A stretch of 49,896 nucleotides of DNA from positions 1 to 49,896 of the IMG/VR virus record IMGVR_UViG_3300021371_000025, one strand, 5' to 3'. Position 1 is the stretch's first letter. The number at the start of each line of letters is the position of its first letter. This stretch comes from a virus. Positions 1 through 5,823 of this stretch are shown here, piece by piece. The notes beneath the pieces are model-generated. The model saw only the letters and a program-made list of their open reading frames with translations, was not told the origin of the DNA and ran no database searches. A program made the translations under genes and the position numbers.

Positions 1-46
1 CATATAAGTTCTCTATGTATATTGATTGTCTTGTATTCATGCTCAT
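1..46 (-). CDS. Partial small early protein, cut by the left window edge
   Basis: Only the first 15 codons are present (MSMNTRQSIYIENLY), starting at the ATG at 46-44 behind a GGAGGG ribosome site. The same start, with one residue changed, begins the complete 55-aa gene at 49167-49334, so this is the N-terminus of its second copy. Function unknown. It lies in the chain of small leftward early genes. The edge truncation is a window artefact, not gene decay. Confidence 0.7.
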   Translation of the reverse strand, partial: MSMNTRQSIYIENLY

Positions 47-47
47 A

Positions 48-131
48 TCAATCCCTCCTGTGTAAGTAATAAGCTGTAGTAAATCCTACAATTAAATATA
101 ATAATATCCATAATGTCATATTGTCAAACAT
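48..131 (-). CDS. 27-aa single-span membrane micropeptide (left copy)
   Basis: This short frame encodes MFDNMTLWILLYLIVGFTTA followed by YYLHRRD: one hydrophobic span with a positively charged C-terminus, so it probably sits in the inner membrane with its tail in the cytoplasm. Its start overlaps the end of the upstream gene by 8 nt. A copy at 49594-49677 is about 21/27 identical, with substitutions that preserve the hydrophobic span. That conservation between copies supports real coding. Function unknown; no family recognised. Confidence 0.6.
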   Translation of the reverse strand: MFDNMTLWILLYLIVGFTTAYYLHRRD

Positions 132-297
132 TTTTTTTCAACCTCCTTATCTGCACATTCTGTGGCTGTTGTTTCATAATATCTTCTTGACATCTAACAG
201 TCACCCACTCTCTTTTAAACTCGTGCTTGTTTCTAACCTTTGCAAAAAAGCTAAAGGTTATAGTCTTGTATTCGTAAAAGTCCTTGTGAAGTTTCAT
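124..297 (-). CDS. Conserved small basic early protein (left copy)
   Basis: This 57-aa protein begins MKLHKDFYEYKT and is rich in Lys, Arg and aromatic residues. The ATG at 297-295 overlaps the TGA of the upstream gene (ATGA). A diverged copy at 49670-49843 is 46/57 identical, mostly with conservative changes, which suggests selection on the protein. I do not recognise the family. It contains RCQEDIMKQQP, with a single Cys. No membrane segment or signal peptide is seen. Confidence 0.7.
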   Translation of the reverse strand: MKLHKDFYEYKTITFSFFAKVRNKHEFKREWVTVRCQEDIMKQQPQNVQIRRLKKNV

Positions 298-443
298 CTA
301 TCCTCCTCATCATCTCTTTCTCTTAATTCTTTTTGTTCTTTCATGTGCCACATTATTTCAATTAATAAATCATCAAAATCGTCTACACTATGTCTGTCTA
401 ATAATTCAATTATCATTACATCATTTAATGTTGTCATTGCCAT
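294..443 (-). CDS. 49-aa acidic hypothetical early protein
   Basis: The start at 443 (MAMTTLNDVMI) is chosen because GGAG lies 5 nt upstream; a longer frame from 488 has no such site and would overlap the upstream gene. The C-terminus is highly charged (RERDDEEDR). The gene belongs to a cassette (294-833) present in the left copy of the terminal duplication but absent from the right copy. Function unknown. Confidence 0.55.
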   Translation of the reverse strand: MAMTTLNDVMIIELLDRHSVDDFDDLLIEIMWHMKEQKELRERDDEEDR

Positions 444-444
444 G

Positions 445-621
445 TTATCTCCACTCATTACTACGTGGCATATCATCTGTAGTTCCACCTAGTTTCTCAA
501 TCAATTCGTATAGTCCTACTATAACTCCATGATGTTCACTTTCAGTATGGCTATCATTTACCCACCCATCATCTGCAATAATTTCTCTTGCAACGTCTTT
601 TATTTTTTCAATTGTTATCAT
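445..621 (-). CDS. 58-aa hypothetical early protein
   Basis: The frame MITIEKIKDVAREIIADDGW... ends ...PRSNEWR and lies between two genes in an ATGA-type chain; its ATG at 621-619 overlaps the TGA of the 618-833 gene. Composition is soluble and mixed-charge, with an amphipathic N-terminal helix likely. No family is recognised. It is part of the left-copy-only cassette. Confidence 0.6.
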   Translation of the reverse strand: MITIEKIKDVAREIIADDGWVNDSHTESEHHGVIVGLYELIEKLGGTTDDMPRSNEWR

Positions 622-833
622 GTTATCTCCTCTATAAGTTCATCTATTTTCCATTCATCTATTTTCCATTCATCTATTAATTCATCTTCAAAAATACATC
701 TTAGTTCATGTTGTTTTTCAAACTTAGATAATTTTTTATTGTTGATAATATTATTACAAGCCTTTTCAAACTCTAATGCTTCTGCTTCTGCTTGTTTTCT
801 TTCTGCTCTTGTATATTCATTTTCAATTATCAT
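618..833 (-). CDS. 71-aa charged protein with a short tandem repeat
   Basis: The product (MIIENEYTRAERKQAEAEAL...) is very rich in Glu, Lys and Ala and is probably all helical. Near the C-terminus a 5-residue unit (DEWKI) is repeated in tandem, reflecting a 15-nt DNA repeat at 641-670. Function unknown. Downstream genes follow with ATGA overlap. It belongs to the 294-833 cassette missing from the right copy of the duplication. Confidence 0.6.
   Translation of the reverse strand: MIIENEYTRAERKQAEAEALEFEKACNNIINNKKLSKFEKQHELRCIFEDELIDEWKIDEWKIDELIEEIT
641..678. repeat. 15-nt in-frame tandem repeat
   Basis: The unit CATCTATTTTCCATT occurs twice exactly (641-655, 656-670) and a third copy begins at 671. 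It is a multiple of three, so it only lengthens the protein. Slippage-type length variation between strains would be expected. Confidence 0.8.
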
Positions 834-849
834 CTATCTATCCTCCTTG

Positions 850-1257
850 TTATCTTGTCTCATATAAATTACCTCTACCATTTACACCATAGCCCTCTCT
901 ATCCATTTCTGAATCTTGAAAAGTATCTAAGTGTTTCATCATTCCTAAAACTTTAACAGCTCTATCACTCCTACCATTCCATTGAGTAATAACTCCATTA
1001 TCGTTTAAAGTCTCTACAAGTTCTGAAGTATTACCTTTATGATACAAGTGAACCATTCCCCATATCTTATAGGTATCTTCTCCTTGCTCATGGTAAAATA
1101 CAGCGTTGTCTTTATCTTCAGGGACATTACCCCATGAACAACTACCACAACACCATATGCCCTCTTTACTTGGCGTTCCTGTATACCAACCTTTAGATTC
1201 TAAATCTTTAAAGGTTTTTCTTACAGCTTGTCTAGTTTCTTTTACATACTCTAACAT
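850..1257 (-). CDS. DUF6891-like conserved hypothetical protein
   Basis: This 135-aa protein contains WCCGSCSWGN, VFYHEQGED, LYHKGN and ITQWNGRSDRAVKVL, which resemble the Cys-rich DUF6891-type proteins found in bacteria and phages; I assign this from memory of the pattern, so it is tentative. The paired Cys near residues 36-40 could bind metal. The start at 1257 has GGGAGGG 10 nt upstream. The last 48 bases of the window repeat its 3' end exactly, meaning a second copy begins beyond the right edge. Confidence 0.6.
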   Translation of the reverse strand: MLEYVKETRQAVRKTFKDLESKGWYTGTPSKEGIWCCGSCSWGNVPEDKDNAVFYHEQGEDTYKIWGMVHLYHKGNTSELVETLNDNGVITQWNGRSDRAVKVLGMMKHLDTFQDSEMDREGYGVNGRGNLYETR

Positions 1258-1260
1258 TAT

Positions 1261-1476
1261 CTATTTACCCTCCCTTATAAACATATGTTCTGATAATACA
1301 TTCACACTCACATAATTGTCTTTGTGTATCTTGTGCTTGTTCTTTTCTTTTTCTCTTTGTTCAACATTCATCTTTGAAAAAGCATTACCATTAATATAAA
1401 TATCTTTTATCATTTCTAATCTTTTATTGTCTTTAAAGATTACAAAGTTCGTTAGTTTATTTGTTTCTTCTTTCAT
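1261..1476 (-). CDS. 71-aa basic hypothetical early protein
   Basis: Lys-rich protein MKEETNKLTNFVIFKDNKRL... ending HMFIREGK, with GGAGGG upstream of the start. It is the first gene of the leftward run after the intergenic stretch 1477-1874, so a promoter should lie just upstream. No family recognised; no membrane segment. Confidence 0.6.
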   Translation of the reverse strand: MKEETNKLTNFVIFKDNKRLEMIKDIYINGNAFSKMNVEQREKEKNKHKIHKDNYVSVNVLSEHMFIREGK

Positions 1477-1874
1477 ATCTTGTAGCCCTCCGACTAATTA
1501 AATTTACAAATCTATAATTACATAAAATCAATACAGATTGCAACCAATCGTATATAAATTTTATATACTTTATTTCTTGCAAAGTCTTTTAAAATAGTGT
1601 AATGAATTTTTAATTACTACATCTTGATTTCAAAGTCAATAGAAATTTTAAAAGTTTTAAAAGTTTTTAAAGTATTTTACTGTATGAATATACAGCATCT
1701 TAAATGCTCTCTATTGTATTTTCTCATGGTGGTTAAGGTCTCACTATCAACCAACCAATCAAGAGCTTAGAGAGGCTTAGAATCTACTACTATCACTAGA
1801 ATTTATAATACATTATAGATATAAATAATGCTTATGATAGTTAGTACTCACTAACATAACACTAAATTACAGAC
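1477..1874. other. Non-coding AT-rich spacer with inverted repeats
   Basis: About 400 bp with no credible gene. It contains TTTAAAAG-type repeats near 1650-1670 similar to those at 3411-3471, a CATTAT/ATAATG inverted repeat near 1811-1830, and a duplicated CTTAGA motif near 1768-1782. A leftward promoter is expected here for the 1476-1 genes, but I find only weak matches (for example TTGACT without a good -10), so I do not call one. Confidence 0.6.
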
Positions 1875-1898
1875 AAAAAAAACCCCCAATAAAGGGGG
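1875..1898 (-). terminator. Intrinsic terminator of the 3060-1926 leftward operon
   Basis: A perfect 5-bp G:C stem (1883-1887 with 1894-1898, loop AATAAA) is followed on the minus strand by eight consecutive U residues (1875-1882). It lies 28 nt beyond the stop codon of the last gene of that operon. Confidence 0.88.
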
Positions 1899-1925
1899 TA
1901 AAACTTTTGAAGTTTTTACGGAGTA

Positions 1926-2108
1926 TTAGTTCATAGTAGACCAATAGCCATTTAGATAACATCTTGTATCTATATCAACAACTAATATATCCTCTATCTC
2001 CTCTTGATTAAACCTTTCATGTAGAAAGGCTATGCCATCGTCAAAAGTTTTAAAAGTTTTATTAGGGAACATTCTGTTATATGCCCAATCAATTATTTTA
2101 TATTCCAT
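1926..2108 (-). CDS. 60-aa hypothetical early protein
   Basis: The start at 2108 (MEYKIIDWAYNRMF) has GAGGTGG just upstream and follows the previous stop by 1 nt; a longer frame from 2210 would overlap that gene. The product is aromatic-rich, with FDDGIAFLHERFNQEEIEDILVV. Last gene before a strong terminator. Family unknown. Confidence 0.6.
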   Translation of the reverse strand: MEYKIIDWAYNRMFPNKTFKTFDDGIAFLHERFNQEEIEDILVVDIDTRCYLNGYWSTMN

Positions 2109-2109
2109 G

Positions 2110-2478
2110 TTATGCCACCTCGTTAATTTCAAAAGAAAGAATAACATTAGCCATGAATGACCAATAATTTTCGCACACTCTATCTTGTAAGGCTTCGCTA
2201 GGGTTTTCATCTATTGAACCCATACTAACAGCTAGTTCTATTATATCGTTGTATGTGTAAGGTATATTAATAGCTAAACCACTTAGCCAATCAGACATGG
2301 CTTTTTGTTTACCTACCCTATCAATTTGAAAGCCATACTCATTATAAAATCTATCAAATATATAATTTATCTTTTCATCATCTGATAAATCTTTATTAAT
2401 TAAATCATATTCATTTGATATACATTCTAATATATATGTTTTGTAGTTCTTTTTATATTCTGTGTGATGTAGTTTCAT
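2110..2478 (-). CDS. 122-aa hypothetical early protein
   Basis: Soluble, acidic protein beginning MKLHHTEYKKNYKTYILECI. It contains a helical stretch LSDDEKINYIFDRFYNEYGF and the segment GKQKAMSDWLSGLAINIPY, which resembles small phage proteins of unknown function with a conserved DWLSGL-like core. I cannot name a domain. It is the third gene of a four-gene leftward operon (3060-1926). Confidence 0.65.
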   Translation of the reverse strand: MKLHHTEYKKNYKTYILECISNEYDLINKDLSDDEKINYIFDRFYNEYGFQIDRVGKQKAMSDWLSGLAINIPYTYNDIIELAVSMGSIDENPSEALQDRVCENYWSFMANVILSFEINEVA

Positions 2479-2509
2479 AATTTTATTTACTCCTTTGTAA
2501 ATGTTGTTT

Positions 2510-2782
2510 CTAAAATATAAAGCCGGTAAATACTAAAGTATTGCCATCTTTTAAAGTTTCGTTATTCATATCGTGCCACTTAGTAGCCCAATACTTGCCC
2601 GTGCTTCTGTCATAGTCTCCCTTTACTAACACATTATTATTGTTAGCTGTTGGTTTAAGCTTAAAGACTTCGTCATTGTCTAAGTCTTTTAATGCTTTAA
2701 CTATCATTACATCTTCGCAAGGCTCGTTATCCTCGTCACCTTTAAAGAAGTAGTCTATTTTATCGTTTATTTTATAAGTCAT
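2510..2782 (-). CDS. 90-aa hypothetical early protein
   Basis: The frame starts MTYKINDKIDYFFKGDEDNE at 2782, immediately adjoining the upstream stop. Predicted mostly beta, with YDRSTGKYWATKWHDMNN. The family is not recognised. Second gene of the operon that begins at 3060. Confidence 0.6.
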   Translation of the reverse strand: MTYKINDKIDYFFKGDEDNEPCEDVMIVKALKDLDNDEVFKLKPTANNNNVLVKGDYDRSTGKYWATKWHDMNNETLKDGNTLVFTGFIF

Positions 2783-3060
2783 TATTTAGCCCCCTCTATT
2801 TCGTTGATTCTATCTAGTATTACTTTTGCATTACCTTTCTCACTAGCTAAGTACATTAAACGTTCTTCTATCTTGTAAAGTCTTTTAAAGTTAGAACAGT
2901 CACAATTACAGATTGCACTAGCTACCTTGTCCCAATCATTAGCCCTTAATCCTTCAGCTATTTTTAATGCCCTTGTATTTGCTAACCCTCTATCTATTAA
3001 AGACAATGCAAAATAATCTGTTTCATCATTTGTTATTGGTGTGTGTTTAAATGTTTTCAT
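2782..3060 (-). CDS. 92-aa hypothetical protein, first gene of a leftward early operon
   Basis: The start at 3060 (MKTFKHTPITNDETDYFAL) is preferred over 3132 because AAAGGAA lies upstream and the longer frame would run into the promoter area. It contains CNCDCSNFKRLYKIEERL, where three closely spaced Cys could bind metal. As the gene nearest the control region it is likely expressed early. Function unknown. Confidence 0.6.
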   Translation of the reverse strand: MKTFKHTPITNDETDYFALSLIDRGLANTRALKIAEGLRANDWDKVASAICNCDCSNFKRLYKIEERLMYLASEKGNAKVILDRINEIEGAK

Positions 3061-3137
3061 AATAATATTTCCTTTTGTTATGCACTGTAAAGTGTACTTG
3101 ACATCTTGATAAGTGCTTGTTTTCGTTTTCATGCCCT

Positions 3138-3169
3138 ATTATAAGCACACCAGGAACACAAAACGCAAC
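3138..3169 (-). promoter_or_regulatory. Candidate leftward early promoter
   Basis: On the minus strand a perfect TATAAT (3143-3138) lies about 80 nt before the first leftward gene. The -35 is weak (TTGCGT with a 19-nt spacer). The leader contains an imperfect palindrome CACTGTAAAGTG near 3084-3095 that could be an operator. Position supports the call more than sequence does. Confidence 0.4.
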
Positions 3170-3410
3170 ACTTTTTTAAATGCTGTAAGAATGCACGTTT
3201 CAGAGGTGGTAGTGGGGAAAAATTGTTCAATGATATTTGATGAGACTAAATCTCAGCTTCAGACTTTTTTAAATTTGTCAAGTTTTGTGACAAAAGTAAT
3301 TAAAGCTTGAAAAGTGTATGAAGCTTTAAAAGTCTTTCAAAGTAATTTAAAAATAACTATTACTTTTAAAATGTTTATCTCTTGATTCATAAACTAGACA
3401 AATGTTCACA

Positions 3411-3556
3411 ACTTTAAAAGTTTTAAAAGACTTTAAAAGGGGACGTTTGACACTTTAAAAGACTTTAAAAGTTATACACAAGTTATCCACAGGCACTTTA
3501 AAAACTTTACAAGTTGTTGATATCCTGTGGATAAGTCTTGACACGCTTTTAAAGTA
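3411..3556. other. Probable replication origin: DnaA boxes and ACTTTAAAAG iterons
   Basis: Three DnaA-box sequences are visible: TTATACACA (3472-3480), TTATCCACA (3483-3491) and the inverted TGTGGATAA (3526-3534). The first two start 11 bp apart, about one helical turn. They adjoin four exact ACTTTAAAAG units (3411, 3430, 3452, 3462) and an inverted copy CTTTTAAAGT at 3546-3555. Iterons plus DnaA boxes in an AT-rich, gene-free stretch between divergent blocks is the classic layout of a DnaA-dependent theta origin. T7-like phages normally do not use DnaA, so function is inferred. Confidence 0.65.
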
Positions 3557-3589
3557 GGGGGGGCAGGAGCTACAGGGGGGGTGGGGTGG
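3557..3589 (+). other. G-run cluster with quadruplex potential
   Basis: Two runs of seven G (3557-3563 and 3575-3581) are followed by GGGG and GG, then by a (TA)n tract. This stands out sharply in an AT-rich genome. It could form a G-quadruplex on the plus strand, or be a packaging or replication-pausing element; no protein is encoded here. Confidence 0.5.
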
Positions 3590-3689
3590 TATATATATAA
3601 ATCTTATACATTTCTAACCAATATCGATATAAACCAGTTGGGCTTTATAAAGCTTTAAAACTTCTAAAACTTCATAAGCTTTTATACAT

Positions 3690-3736
3690 AAAAAAACCCA
3701 TAGTTCTTGTTAAATATTTTATAACAAGCTATGGGG
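3690..3736 (-). terminator. Strong leftward intrinsic terminator in the control region
   Basis: A 14-bp stem (3697-3712 with 3722-3735, a 2-nt bulge) is followed on the minus strand by seven U residues (3696-3690). No leftward protein gene lies upstream of it. It sits about 90 nt downstream of a perfect leftward promoter, so it is best explained as the end of a short RNA. Confidence 0.85.
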
Positions 3737-3823
3737 ATTATAAAGAATATTTGATAAATATTTGTTAGGTTTAGGTGGGGCTTGGGTTGCCTATATTATG
3801 TATTTAAACCGGGGGACGTTTTC
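3690..3823 (-). ncRNA. Putative ~134-nt small RNA next to the origin
   Basis: The unit is bounded by a perfect sigma70-type promoter (3858-3830) and a strong intrinsic terminator (3736-3690). The predicted transcript, 3823 to about 3690, contains no ATG, so it is unlikely to be translated. A 6-bp stem GGTTTA/TAAACC (about 3802 and 3770) can close its 5' half, and the terminator hairpin forms the 3' end. By position it could regulate replication in the manner of plasmid antisense RNAs, or act on host or phage mRNAs; both are guesses. Confidence 0.6.
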
Positions 3824-3829
3824 AACTTT

Positions 3830-3858
3830 ATTATACACTTACTTTTCAATTTTGTCAA
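3830..3858 (-). promoter_or_regulatory. Perfect leftward sigma70-type promoter
   Basis: On the minus strand TTGACA (3858-3853) and TATAAT (3835-3830) are separated by 17 nt, matching consensus at all 12 positions. Expected start is near 3823. It is divergent from the terS promoter, with the two -35 boxes about 38 nt apart. Confidence 0.85.
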
Positions 3859-3895
3859 GTCTTTTTTGCAAATACTTTAAAAATGTGTAAAGTAC

Positions 3896-3924
3896 TTGAC
3901 AAACTTGTAAAGATAGTATATAAT
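3896..3924 (+). promoter_or_regulatory. Perfect rightward sigma70-type promoter of the late block
   Basis: TTGACA (3896-3901), a 17-nt spacer and TATAAT (3919-3924) match consensus exactly. The predicted start point, about 7 nt downstream, falls on the ATG at 3931, so the terS mRNA would be leaderless. Being a host-type promoter fits the absence of a phage RNA polymerase gene. Confidence 0.85.
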
Positions 3925-3930
3925 AATACC

Positions 3931-4356
3931 ATGAGCTACCTACCAGAAAAGAAACGTAATCTTACTGAGAAACAAGAAGCATTCTTGAATCACTTAGTAG
4001 ATACTGGTGGGGATTTCAAAAAGTCAGCCGAACTTGCAGGGTATTCAGGCAATCACTATCAAATATTAAAAGCACTTAAAAACGAAGTAGTTGATTTAGC
4101 CAGTGACGTACTTGCAAGGGAAGCCCCTACTGCAGCATTCAAGCTTATAGAGGTTATGAAATCTGATAAGCCTGTTCCTCAAGCTAACAACAAGCTACAA
4201 GCTGCACAGACGATACTAGATAGGGCTGGTGTTGTTAAGACGGATAAGCTAGATGTTAATCATAATGTTAGTGGTGGTATCTTTATACTACCAGAGAAAC
4301 ATACGATTGATATAGAAGCAGAGGACGCTAACTATGAGGTAGTCAATAATGACTAA
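3931..4356 (+). CDS. terS: Terminase small subunit
   Basis: This 141-aa protein recognises phage DNA for packaging and recruits the large subunit. It starts MSYLPEKKRNLTEKQEAFLN, followed by SAELAGYSGNHYQILKAL, the helix-turn-helix pattern usual in small terminases, and a helical oligomerisation part. I chose ATG 3931 because a perfect promoter's start point coincides with it and no ribosome site exists upstream; an in-frame ATG at 3883 lies within or before the promoter. It heads the packaging and structural block; terL follows seven small genes later. Confidence 0.8.
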   Translation: MSYLPEKKRNLTEKQEAFLNHLVDTGGDFKKSAELAGYSGNHYQILKALKNEVVDLASDVLAREAPTAAFKLIEVMKSDKPVPQANNKLQAAQTILDRAGVVKTDKLDVNHNVSGGIFILPEKHTIDIEAEDANYEVVNND

Positions 4357-4528
4357 GCTTTGGATAACTGAACACGTTAATGAAGATGGAGCTGCAATAG
4401 GTCCATATATCAAAGCAGAAACAGTAGCCGAAGCAAATAGAATAGCTATCCAATATGGGTTATTAGTTCTTGGAGAAATACAAGAGCTAGAACACGAAGT
4501 AAAAATAAAAGAAAGAGTAGTCCACTAG
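4349..4528 (+). CDS. 59-aa hypothetical protein
   Basis: The frame MTKLWITEHVNEDGAAIGPY... overlaps the terS end by 8 nt, suggesting translational coupling. Its pattern (IKAETVAEANRIAIQYGL) resembles small phage proteins that handle an input/adapter role, but no family can be named. It sits between terS and a set of small basic proteins. Confidence 0.65.
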   Translation: MTKLWITEHVNEDGAAIGPYIKAETVAEANRIAIQYGLLVLGEIQELEHEVKIKERVVH

Positions 4529-4546
4529 GACTAAGGCGGTACACTA

Positions 4547-4825
4547 ATGAGCATTACATACAGAGGAGAAACTTTTTCAGGTTATAACAAACCTAAACGT
4601 ACTCCAAAACATCCAACTAAATCACACGTAGTTCTTGCAAAAGAAGGAGATACTATTAAAATGATTAGGTTTGGTGAACAAGGTGCAAAGACTGCAGGGA
4701 AACCTAAAGCAGGTGAATCAGCCAGAATGAAAGCAAAGAGAAAGTCTTTTAAAGCGAGACACGGTAAGAACATTGCCAAAGGCAAAATGTCTGCAGCCTA
4801 CTGGGCTGATAAGGTTAAGTGGTAG
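4547..4825 (+). CDS. Conserved basic phage protein (DUF6321-like)
   Basis: The 92-aa Lys/Gly-rich protein contains GYNKPKRTPKHPTKSHVVLAK, IRFGEQG and the C-terminal signature FKARHGKNIAKGKMSAAYWADKVKW (quoted in parts: FKARH, SAAYWADKVKW). I recall this pattern from a conserved phage family of unknown function, probably DUF6321. Its strong positive charge suggests a DNA- or RNA-binding or packaged role. Confidence 0.65.
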   Translation: MSITYRGETFSGYNKPKRTPKHPTKSHVVLAKEGDTIKMIRFGEQGAKTAGKPKAGESARMKAKRKSFKARHGKNIAKGKMSAAYWADKVKW

Positions 4826-4831
4826 AATAAA

Positions 4832-5023
4832 ATGCCACAACTAGGTAGCAACGAGAAACCTGTCCTTATGTCTAGTAAAAAGAATAAGGGTAGACTTTAC
4901 AAACCTTCAGACGGTGGTAAAGGTTCTGCACCTAGAGTTAATATACATTCTAAACAGTATAGAGACAACTGGGATTTAATTTTTAATAAAGGAGGTAAAG
5001 ATGCCAACAAAAAAGAAAGCTAA
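4832..5023 (+). CDS. 63-aa basic hypothetical protein
   Basis: Small Lys-rich protein MPQLGSNEKPVLMSSKKNKG... with FNKGGKDANKKES at the C-terminus. It overlaps the next gene by 23 nt. It belongs to a run of five small, strongly basic proteins between terS and terL. Function unknown. Confidence 0.6.
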   Translation: MPQLGSNEKPVLMSSKKNKGRLYKPSDGGKGSAPRVNIHSKQYRDNWDLIFNKGGKDANKKES

Positions 5024-5189
5024 ATCAACCGTGAATAAAGCCGGTAATTATACAAAACCGACTATGCGTAAGAGACTTTTCGAGAAGATTAAAGCCGGTA
5101 CTAAAGGTGGTAAAGCCGGACAATGGTCTGCTCGAAAAGCCCAGCTCCTTGCAAAAGAATACAAAGCCAAAGGGGGAGGCTATAAGTAA
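5001..5189 (+). CDS. DUF5872-like small basic protein
   Basis: 62 aa with an excellent ribosome site (AAAGGAGGT). The core NYTKPTMRKRLFEKIKAGTK and GQWSARKAQLLAKEYKAKGGGY match the pattern I know from DUF5872-type proteins, which are common in phages and in some bacteria. Likely nucleic-acid binding given its charge; that is inference. Confidence 0.7.
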   Translation: MPTKKKAKSTVNKAGNYTKPTMRKRLFEKIKAGTKGGKAGQWSARKAQLLAKEYKAKGGGYK

Positions 5190-5190
5190 T

Positions 5191-5319
5191 ATGAAAAGGA
5201 TTAAAGAATTTATGATTAAGATGATGAACGAACTAAACAAAATATATGCTAAACTATTTAAAAAATGTTTAACACCAGAGAAAAAGAATGTCACTAAAAG
5301 AAAGTCAAAGAAGTCTTAG
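5191..5319 (+). CDS. 42-aa basic micropeptide
   Basis: MKRIKEFMIKMMNELNKIYA followed by a Lys-rich tail. It begins 2 nt after the previous stop, with GGGGGAGG upstream, and overlaps the next gene by 32 nt. Amphipathic helix likely. No family recognised. Confidence 0.5.
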   Translation: MKRIKEFMIKMMNELNKIYAKLFKKCLTPEKKNVTKRKSKKS

Positions 5320-5536
5320 AGCTTGGACAAAGCAAAAATGGCGTACCAAGAGTGGTAAGAAATCGTCAGAGACTGGGGAAAGGTATCTCCCAGAGAAGGC
5401 TATTAAGGCACTATCTTCTAAAGAATACGCAGAATCAACTAGAAAAAAACGAGAAGACACCAAAAAAGGAAAGCAACACAGTAAGCAACCAAAGAAAACT
5501 GCAAGAAAAACAAGAGCTTATAGAAAAGTAAAATGA
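5288..5536 (+). CDS. Conserved small basic phage protein
   Basis: The 82-aa protein reads MSLKESQRSLRAWTKQKWRT, then SGKKSSETGERYLPEKAIKALS and a Lys/Arg-rich tail. I recognise this SLRAWTKQKWRTKSGKKS pattern as widespread in phage genomes near terminase genes, without known function. It ends with ATGA overlap into the next gene. Confidence 0.7.
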   Translation: MSLKESQRSLRAWTKQKWRTKSGKKSSETGERYLPEKAIKALSSKEYAESTRKKREDTKKGKQHSKQPKKTARKTRAYRKVK

Positions 5537-5823
5537 AAGAAGGATACATAAGAAGAGCTACATCAACTATACCTTTTGGATATGAGATGGATGATGAGTC
5601 TAGTTCTTTTTTAAAACCTATTGAAACAGAATTAGAAGCTTTGCAGATTGCAGAAAACATGGTAGTCAACGAAGAGATATCACTTCAAGCTGCATGTGAT
5701 TGGTTAGAATATAAAACAGACAGACGTATGTCTGCTCCGGGACTTAAAAAACACATAGATAAAAAATATGGATTACGAAGCGAAAGATTGGGAACTGAAC
5801 CCTCATCTTTACTTGCAAGATAA
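5533..5823 (+). CDS. 96-aa hypothetical protein upstream of terL
   Basis: MKEGYIRRATSTIPFGYEMD... contains EISLQAACDWLEYKTDRRMSAPGLKKHIDKKYG (seen in parts: LQAACDWLEYKT, SAPGLKKHI), an arrangement like the helix-turn-helix portion of small phage DNA-binding proteins. It starts with ATGA coupling and overlaps the start of terL by 56 nt. It could be an accessory packaging protein; inference only. Confidence 0.6.
   Translation: MKEGYIRRATSTIPFGYEMDDESSSFLKPIETELEALQIAENMVVNEEISLQAACDWLEYKTDRRMSAPGLKKHIDKKYGLRSERLGTEPSSLLAR

Noticed and set aside
99-128. TTGACA with an 18-nt spacer and TATTAT inside the 27-aa micropeptide gene, also in the right copy
   Set aside because: The -10 is weak and the match follows from conserved codons; not enough to call a promoter.
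121-867. Plus-strand frames of 112-123 aa
   Set aside because: Ser/Phe/Leu-rich shadows of the leftward early genes, without ribosome sites.
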